Notes under the pieces: model-generated | Seen by the model: only the letters and a program-made list of their open reading frames with translations | Told to the model about the DNA's origin: nothing | The model's database searches: none | In this document: piece by piece, positions 55,897 to 64,000 of the stretch | Layout of the letters: every line of letters starts with the position of its first letter | Numbering within the stretch: position 1 is the first letter of the stretch | Assembly (NCBI RefSeq): GCF_949628215.1 | Contig: NC_134284.1 | Coordinates: 7,925,850 to 7,989,849 of the forward strand | Reading direction: 5' to 3' | DNA: 64,000 nt | DNA from: Phalacrocorax aristotelis | Lineage: Eukaryota; Chordata; Aves; Suliformes; Phalacrocoracidae | Position numbers and translations under genes: made by a program

Positions 55897-56108
55897 CTGC
55901 AGGAAAAAAAAACCACACAACAACACATTACTAAGTTGTACAATTTTCTCTACATTAAGTAATTTAATCCACTTCCACATTAACAGACTAATGCTTTTCA
56001 TGCTGACGTGATTTGCTCGATTAGTGCATAGTTGGTTCAGAGCATTCATTTAGAACGCTAGGACGCAGCCGTCTCAGAGACCCCAAAATTCAAATCAGTA
56101 ATCTGAAA

Positions 56109-56665
56109 ATCACAGAATCATTAGGGTTGGAAGAGACTTCTAGGATCATCAAGTCCAACCATCAACCAAACACTACCATGCCTCCTAAACCGTGTCCCAG
56201 AGTGCCATGTCTACATATTTTTTTTAACACCTCCAGGGCTGGTGACTCCACCACCTCTCTGGGCAGCCTGTTCCAATGCCCGACCACCCTTTCAGTAAAG
56301 AAATATTTTCCTAATATCCAATCTAACCCCCCCCCCGACGCAGTCTGAAGCCATTTCCTCTCATTCTATTGCTAGTGACCTGGGAGAAGAGACCAACACC
56401 CACCTCACTACAACCTCCTTTCAGGTAGTTGTAGAGAACCATAAGGTCACCCCTCAGCCTCCTCTTCTCCAGGCCAAACAACGCCAGTTCCCTCAGCCAC
56501 TCCTGAGAAGGCCTGCTCTCCAGACCCTTCACCAGCTTCACTGCCCTCCTCTGGACACGCTCCAGCAACTCAATGTCCTTCTTGTACTGAGGGGCCCAAA
56601 ACTGAACACAATATTCAAGGTGCGGCCTCACCAGTGCCGAGTACAGGGGCATGATCACTGCCCAA
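56109..56665 (-). mobile_element. CR1 LINE 3' portion
   Basis: Reverse orientation, 3' end at the left (CACAGAATCATTAGGGTTGG). The - strand at 56323-56658 keeps a long open frame of the CR1 ORF2 C-terminus: [20 protein letters not shown], then [17 protein letters not shown] and [17 protein letters not shown]. The open frame runs about 110 codons, so this copy is younger or better preserved than the one at 21504-23230. It is truncated and cannot move. Confidence 0.93.
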
Positions 56666-57501
56666 AAGTGATGCTGTATTGTGGGAGGAACCCCGCAGAA
56701 AAAAATATTCTTGAAATTTTACAACCACGCAGGGAAAAAATTATCCCCTTGGGAAATTATTCTAGGAATTAACCTCACATCACCAACCAGAACACATTTT
56801 TTTCTTAACAGAGCTTCAAGGTTCACGATGGTAAATAGCCACGTAATATGTTCAATATAAAGACTGCAGATTTTGGGTTTGCTACAAAATTTAATTCTCC
56901 GAGTGGTCCTTCTTCCCTATGTTATAAACATTCTCACTTGTCTTTTTATCCTACGTCAGCTTCCTCCCCCCACTGCCTCATTCTTTTTCCCTAACCACAC
57001 TGAGAACATATTTAATTAATTCAGCTTGCTTCTATTGCATTTTCTCTTCATATCCATGCCTCAGTAGCTTCTGGCTCTCCTCCTTATTGTTAGCCTCATT
57101 TCCATATGCAAGGACGGTCAAGAACATCCCCACAACTTCACAACAAAGTAAGCAAGCTGCAACAGTCCTTATTCTATCCCTCTGACATAATAGGATACAA
57201 ACCAAGCTGGATGGTCATAATAATGCTTTTCACTATTATGGCAGCTCTGGTTAAGATTGTTTTCGATCAGAAGTTCTCAGACATGGAGCTATACTTTTAA
57301 GACAATTTATCTTCCCTTAGCATACTTACCTAGCAATAACTAACATAACGATTGTTCACTACAGTGGTAAAACACTTCCAAGGTAGTGGTGGGGAATTAA
57401 GTGAATGGGATATATGCTGCAACAGTAGTCAAAATAACTGGATACCTCAGCCCTAGATGTAGGAGATCAGACTAAACCTACAGGAGGCAAATATTGCAAG
57501 C

Positions 57502-57520
57502 TTTTTTTTTTTTTTTTTTT
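57502..57520. repeat. Poly-T tract
   Basis: About 19 consecutive T on the + strand (A on the - strand). Confidence 0.8.
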
Positions 57521-58188
57521 AAACGAGGGGTTTGATCTACAAAACTTTTCTAAACTTGGTGTAAAACCTTCCTAAATCCAAATGAGAAAGAAAAAAAACA
57601 TAGCATGCTTTTTGGTCTGGAAGACAGGTGAAGTGCTCATTGATGAATCATTCTGAAGACTAACCCAGAGGTCATTCCATATCCCATCTGGTACGCACAG
57701 TGACTCATACAAAGGCATCAAATCTTGCGACAGCAAAATGCTAATAGTTTCCTTGAATATCTGGCCATGCTTTATGAAATAATTAAAGAATACTGCCTGA
57801 CAAATAAATATACTACCCAATGATCCTTAATCACGAATTGATAAGTGAAGCTTCGATAAAGGCCTATCCAGCCTAAATCTGTTATTTAACTCCACATCTA
57901 TCTTAAGAAGAGTTTACACAGTAACTTTGCATTTTAAAGACATTATCCACTGAACAAAAAAGTCTGAAATTTGTCCTCATTATTAGATGACTATCATACA
58001 ATGATACAAGAAGCACGGCAGTACATAATATTTAAAGCAGACAGTGCTACCTGTTCCAGAGTTTTGGTGCTGGATCTTTTACACAGCATTTTATGCAATA
58101 CCAGACAGATCACTAAAACTTTGCTATGAACAGTGTTCTTCAAACATTATATTGCAAGGAAAAAATTTACTAGTAAACACAAATCTTA

Positions 58189-58228
58189 AAAACAAAAAAA
58201 AACCACACACCGAAACGAAACCCACACA
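58189..58228. repeat. A/C-rich low-complexity block
   Basis: AAAAACAAAAAAAAACCACAC and ACCGAAACGAAACCC: a short block of the same type as 36655-36835. Confidence 0.55.
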
Positions 58229-59117
58229 AATATAATCAACTGGAAGGTAAGGAGCTCCTCTGTCTCCATTGTAATACTAGCAACTAGTAGTCGATTTCCA
58301 GAAACAGCAGCAGAAAAAACACATCTAGATTTTTATAGGCCATTAAAAGCAATACTTCGCAAATCTAATGTTTACTTTTTTCCTATGATTTAACAGTTTA
58401 TAAAAAGACACAGCACAAATGGAACTTGGGAGTATTTTCTGAAAATAGAAATTTAAGAATTTGGAAGAAATTCCTTCCCGTCCTTAAAACACCTGCCCAC
58501 AAGAGCCAGTTACCCAGCGGATCAGCAAAAATACAAAGTTACTAATAGCCTATCGTTTATATTGAATTTTTGGCCCCACACAAATGCCAGTGCACTGTAT
58601 CAGCAACACTGCTCTTATAAGAGCCCAGCTCAGTGGCGATAACTTAAGGGTTTGGGTTCTTTTTAAATTACTTTTTGCCAGAACTTCTAGCTATATTAGT
58701 CAGAGACCATACTTTTTCAATTAGAAGGCAAATAACAACCTCCACTTGCTGTCAGGACATTTGTTTTCTGACTTGGAATAATTTCCAGTCCTCCAATAAG
58801 GAAACCAAGTTGTATCATAAGGTTTCAGGAAGAAACTGTAGGCTTGTCATACATTTCACCTGTGGGAATTACTTGGTTCTCAAAATAAAAAGCTACCCAG
58901 ACTTCAATTGTTTTTGTAGACTATGGTAATACGTGTTGAATTCCTATAAAAGTAGCTTCAACTTCACTTGTTCTGAAAAAATAAAATTATTTATCCTTTC
59001 TGAAAATAGCAACTGATCTAATTTGAATAAGAGCTTTCACAAATTCTTTCAAGCTACTTCAATCTCTGAGCTCCATGCTTCTTTTAACAGTTTGATTTTG
59101 TGTTTCATTTTTTGCAG

Positions 59118-59176
59118 GGTTTTTTTGTTGTTTTGTTTTTTGTTTGTTTGGGTGTTTTTTTGGTTTTTACTTTTGT
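59118..59176. repeat. T/G-rich low-complexity block
   Basis: GGGTTTTTTTG, TTGTTTTG, GTTTGTTTGGG units, of the same type as 25829-25914. Confidence 0.7.
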
Positions 59177-62100
59177 TGAATATTGCTAGCAAACAGGAAG
59201 TTGAAAGCTAGACTATACCGTACAGAAGAGGCAGCAAAAACATTTAATAAGAGATTTATTAAGGACAATGAAGACTGAAGAGAAAAAAAAGCAGGGGGAA
59301 AAAAAGCAATGCTGAAGGTTTAAGTGCTAAGGAATCAGTTCTTTTTCCCCTCCTTTTTCCTGCAGCAAATCAAGAATCAACACACATAAAAATCACAGGC
59401 TTGAAAGTAAAACAGAACAAAACACACCAGCTTTGTGGCATGAACTTTTATGCACTATCTGCTCCAGTACATGCTAGTTTACCAGAAACTAAGTATTTGT
59501 GATGCATATTATCTTTAATATCTTTTTTCTTTTCAAAAATTAAGTCATAGCACTTCAATGTGGAACTCAATAAATAGTTTTAAACAGTTGCCTGTTACCT
59601 AGCAGTGGAAAGTCCAGCCTTCCAATTGAATGCTCTGGACCAACTATATACTAATCTAACAAATCATATAACCAATGTGTAACAGAAGAATGTATAGTAA
59701 AAAAGCTGAAAACCAAGATGGTTTATGAAGAAGCACCAGTCATACAATGATGCATATAGATAATAAGAAGCTTGACTGTTATTACTGCTCATACAAATTT
59801 AGAAGTAACATAAGTGTAAACTTCCTTTTTCTTAGACATTATCAGGAATATGGCAAAACAAAAAAAAAGGGAAGACAAATCAAAACAGAATTTTTTCCTT
59901 AGCCTCCAAAACAGAGACTTCATATGTTTGACAGTTTATTATTTGTACAGTTGTGTCATCATCTTCCCCATCATGTCTCTCAACTCAAATGGGTTCAAGT
60001 CCTACACAGTACAGTAATACAAATTCAGTTGTTATCCCTAAAGTCATACCAGACAGTAAAATGCATGCAGAAGCCTGATTTATTTCTGAGGAAAGCAAAA
60101 CAGACAGACCTGGATTCTATCAGCCCTGAGTCTCTGCCAGTGAGACTGTCAAAAAATATTTTTATTATTGTTTTATGAACACTGCCTTAACGATCTATTA
60201 TATACTGCTAGTACTCTTTCAGAGGGATCACAGCTGGCAGGAGATCCAACTTGTTTTTTCAAGCCCCTTGTTTTTTCAAGAGGATGATAGCAACACTGAC
60301 ATTAACTTTGAAAATAAAGTCATCAGTTGTATTCTCAGATACAAAAGACACATTTGGCCAATGCAGCCCACCATACACTGATTTGCCTATATAGGACCTC
60401 TATGCTATCTTGTCCGCTGCTCTGTAATATTACTTCAGGCCAATACTTTGCTCTAAGCAGCAGAGTTCTTTAACATTTTGAACTTGTAATTATATTACCA
60501 GCAGAAAAAGAAACAAATTTATTATGCTAGCCAAATATACAAGATTCTTCACTACTCATAACAGCTTTTCTAGTCATCTACAGGCCTTTTAAAATTCTAC
60601 GAAAACACAATTATTGAGTTATATTTGTATGCATTTCTGAACTACATCTTCAAGAAGCTGAGCCCAAACCTCTTCAGATAGTCTTTCACTCTGTGGGTGT
60701 TAAGAGCTTGAGACAAGAAAAAAAACATTATTAGTATATGTAAAAACAGTATTCCAATTGTGCAGTTTTTGATTAATAAAATATTTCTGTGCTGAACTAA
60801 GTGAAACAATTCAGTAGCAGAAGCTTCTTGGGACAACTGTAATTGATTGGCCTTCATTAATACCACATAAGGAAGCAGGCAGGAATGCATACACACATGC
60901 ATTCCCTGCAAGTTTAAAATATTGCCTTCTTCCCACTTATTGCAGTCTTGTGATCATTAGACACAGTAGATAAGACTGAGCATCACTCATGACTAGCTCT
61001 GAACTTCTCATTGCCTTCTCATATGCAGAAAAGTTCCTCACAATGTTAGGACCTCCTTTTCCTCATCTATTGCCTCCAACGTACAAGTCATTAGCGTTTG
61101 TCACACTGCGGCATGAGAGGGCTCACCACAGATGAGGATCTCCCTGCACTACCAGAGCAAAACAACACATTCCATCCTAGAGAACTTAAAGTATAACTGT
61201 ACAATAGGACAGACACAGACATGAGAATGCACACTAATCATCCCACAGTGTTACACCTTATCTTGCTACCTCAGCAGTTTTGACAACTGCTATTTACTGT
61301 TTAGCATATTTTTTATTCCGCCTTCTCCAAAAGCTTTCAAAAGAATGAATTGCACTGCGGCTGTTACGCCGACCACTGCTACCTAAATTGTCGCTCTGAA
61401 CGTACATGCAGAATGACCAGGTAAGAATGATGCTCTACGTATCTTTACTCAGAGCAATAATATTCAGAACAAGAGGAAGACTTACAACCTACATGCAAAG
61501 AGCTACTCTTACTGAAGGTTGCAAAAGAACATTGACCTTGGTTCTGTAATCATTAAAGATACATCCTCTGCAAAAATATTTGGCATTGGAAGATTTGCTA
61601 GAATCAAGAGCAGCAGCTGAATAAAGAGAGAGCAAATTTATTACACAATTAGATAAACCACATGGGCTGCTACAGTTTTAAACAGAAGGATTAACATGCT
61701 TACGAAACACCCTTAATACAAAGCAAAAAAACCAAATAAACTTCAATATTCTGCAGTAAAACATCACTGTATTTATTTCATGGTGAAAACCACAAACTAG
61801 CATTCCAGTAGACAAAGAAGAGTTAGTTACACAGGAACTCTTAAAAGAAGCACACAGATTATGTTCATAAACACGCACATGCAATACAGATAAGTTCAGA
61901 TTCTTTTTGCCTGCTAAAGTCTACTCGAGCCTTAGCAGTCCCTAAAGTCCCTGCTAGCAAGGGAACAGAAGGTACCAGTTCTGTCATTCACACACAGTCT
62001 AGATCAATGATTTCTCCTGTAATAGCAAAGAAGGGTCTACCAGCACATCCCCAGTGCCAGCCATAGTCTTCTCAAACAGGTAGCTAGAATAATTACAGCA

Positions 62101-63730
62101 TAAAATTGTACTGCTGGCATTTTGAAGAACTTCAGTCATTATGCTGTAGGTAACTTTTCTATGAATAACTGTGCTGCAAACAGAAGTACACAGGTCAGCT
62201 TTATAGAGATCACCCTCTAATCCCAAAATCTGCACTAAGCTATTACATGGCGCTCTCGTGGTTGAAACTATGAGTATCTGCTCTGCATGTCTCAGGGACA
62301 GGAGCATGCATGTGTGAGTAGTGCCAGAGAAAGCACTGGAAGGGTTAGATAGGAACACCAGCACACAATGGGAGATGGGACACAACATTGCCCACAGCCA
62401 TATAGCAAGTATCCAGGATTTCTAGCAGGATTTCTGTGCACTGGCACTTGACCACTAAGAAAAAGAGGAAGTCTTGCCCTTACTCAGTGGATGGTGCCTA
62501 TGCCTCAAAATCGTTCAAATGGGCTTTCAAAGTAGTCCTTGAGTTTTCACTTGATCCAATCCTGAGTAAAGGTACCTTGTTACTGAAGTGCATGCAAAGG
62601 CAGCATAGGGAAAAGAAATCCACTGCTCACCTGGAAGCAATTCTAGCAACCAGGTCCTGAGAAGAGCACTTTCTGAGGACCAGCCTCAGTCTTTAATGAG
62701 GCACCAGGTAAGCAAATACAGTCAACACCAGTAGGAGCCAAAGAGTGAGTCAGACAAGCCATGTTACATACGTGTCACTATTACACCTTAAGTCCAAGGT
62801 AAATCCCTACTGGCTTCCTTAGGCAAGCCAAACTAGATCAAAGGGACCTAAAACTGTTCCAAATATTTGCTGTAGAATATTTGGTCCCATCAGTAATACA
62901 GGCCCCTAATGCTGTTCTAACTAAGACTATGCTCAGAACTAAAATGTACTTTGACAGGTAGTGAAGCAAACCATTTCAGAAGTGTCTGTACCACAGCAGC
63001 TGCACATTGGACTCACCTTTAGAAAACCACCTACATGGTAAAAACAAGGCTTCCAAAACTTCCCAGGACAGCAATGTAAAGGCTGAGGCTGAGGGCAGAA
63101 CTACGGCACTGGATGAACTGATACGACAGGACAGCAACCGGTGTTCAGTTTTTAGTGCACTTCCATCTAACTGACAGATGACGCTTTTGATTTCTCAGAG
63201 AAAAGAACACAAATAAACCTTTGATCACTGCAGGCCCCAACTCCCACCAAGGGGAAAAAAAGCAACGTGCATAATTTCTGAACTTAAAACATCCCAATAC
63301 CAAAACCAGTTTCACCACGTTGCTTTCATCTAGACCATATATTAATTAAAAGAAGTACTATATCTCAGAAAAAAGAAATTATGACAGAAAAAAAATGTTG
63401 CTGTATCCTCAAAGTTGGGGAGTGGGGATTGGAATCACTCTGTTCACAACGACCTAACTGCAGAGGAACAAATAAAAAGACTGTAGTGAGTTTGTTTAAA
63501 TACAGAAAAATATATCTATTTTTTATGGGTTTTATTCTTTCAAAATAGAAAATAATGGCTAATAAGAGCTAATTAGGTAGCTCCAAAGTTCAGATTTCTA
63601 TTTACGCACATCTTCTAATGAATATGAACATTCAAGGAAAATATTTTTAGATTTTCATTTCTAAGAAGCTATATTAACATCGCATTAGGCAGTTCCTAAA
63701 CTACTTTAAAAGACTCCTCTTCAAGAAGAG

Positions 63731-63821
63731 TGATTAGGGACCGACTTGGTGACTTAATGAGGTTACTCTGTGTTATTCCTTAGTGAAAGACCAACTTCAG
63801 TGAGTTAATGAGGTTACTCTG
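63731..63821. repeat. Imperfect tandem duplication, 51-bp period
   Basis: The core gacttaatgaggttactctg (63751-63770) recurs as gagttaatgaggttactctg (63802-63821). The bases before each core are also related (gaccgactt and gaccaactt). Confidence 0.65.
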
Positions 63822-64000
63822 CAACCAACACTACAGCTCTCGCTAATTACTTTAAGTGTCTCAGTTCTGGATGTCCATCCACCCAACTTCATTCCTGTAC
63901 TTCCAAGATAAGTACTTCTGCTACCTATTGTCTTGCAAGTCTTCCACCCACCACATTTCAAAGATCTTACTGGAAGGCAGGTTTGTAAATAAGTTTTTAA

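Larger units (their letters stand above)
55897..64000 (-). other. HECTD1: HECTD1 5' intron, continues past the window
   Basis: More than 8 kb without a supportable coding exon. It holds one CR1 copy (56109-56665), a T19 run, two low-complexity blocks and a 51-bp tandem duplication. A 129-codon - strand open frame at 61999-62388 has no recognised family. The initiator exon of HECTD1 was looked for by its expected protein and donor and not found. Confidence 0.7.

Overview
The window is a vertebrate, most likely avian, autosomal segment. It holds the convergent pair AP4S1 (+ strand, left) and HECTD1 (- strand, the rest). The bird assignment rests on several 3'-truncated CR1 LINE copies carrying the typical CR1 reverse-transcriptase and C-terminal peptides, on a fairly compact AT-rich intron layout, and on coding sequence very close to the mammalian orthologues. 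Another CR1-rich sauropsid cannot be excluded, and no species name can be read from the sequence.

Left end (1-8841, + strand): the 3' part of AP4S1, the sigma subunit of the AP-4 vesicle adaptor. A 12-nt microexon (165-176, Ser-Glu-Leu-Asp) is followed by an 8.5-kb intron and the terminal coding exon (8713-8841). The earlier AP4S1 exons lie left of the window. The intron contains a CpG-rich island-like patch (about 2470-2740). Between the two genes (8842 to about 10900) are 3' UTR sequences and several polyadenylation-signal candidates on both strands. Two phase-compatible exon-like segments on the - strand (9124-9171 and 8443-8526) straddle the last AP4S1 exon, and I could not assign them to any known gene.

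10.9-55.9 kb (- strand): HECTD1, a very large HECT-type E3 ubiquitin ligase. I placed 40 consecutive coding exons with splice sites. Their phases are all compatible and they sum to one open frame of 2523 codons plus the stop. In order they encode the N-terminal ARM-like region, ankyrin repeats, a lysine/acid-rich linker, a SUN/F5-8-like beta-sandwich, a MIB/HERC2 domain, a long Ser/Thr-rich linker, an acidic stretch and the HECT domain with its catalytic cysteine (codon 12108-12110). The initiator exon (about 47 residues from memory of mammalian HECTD1) and the promoter are not found and should lie to the right of 64000.

The right end (55.9-64 kb) is the 5' intron of HECTD1. It holds one CR1 copy, T/A-rich low-complexity tracts and an imperfect 51-bp tandem repeat. 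Other introns hold four more CR1 pieces, several GT/T-rich or CA/A-rich low-complexity blocks, a TA-rich inverted repeat, and one notable intronic open frame next to the large Ser-rich exon. I saw no bacterial-type system, CRISPR array, tRNA or rRNA gene.
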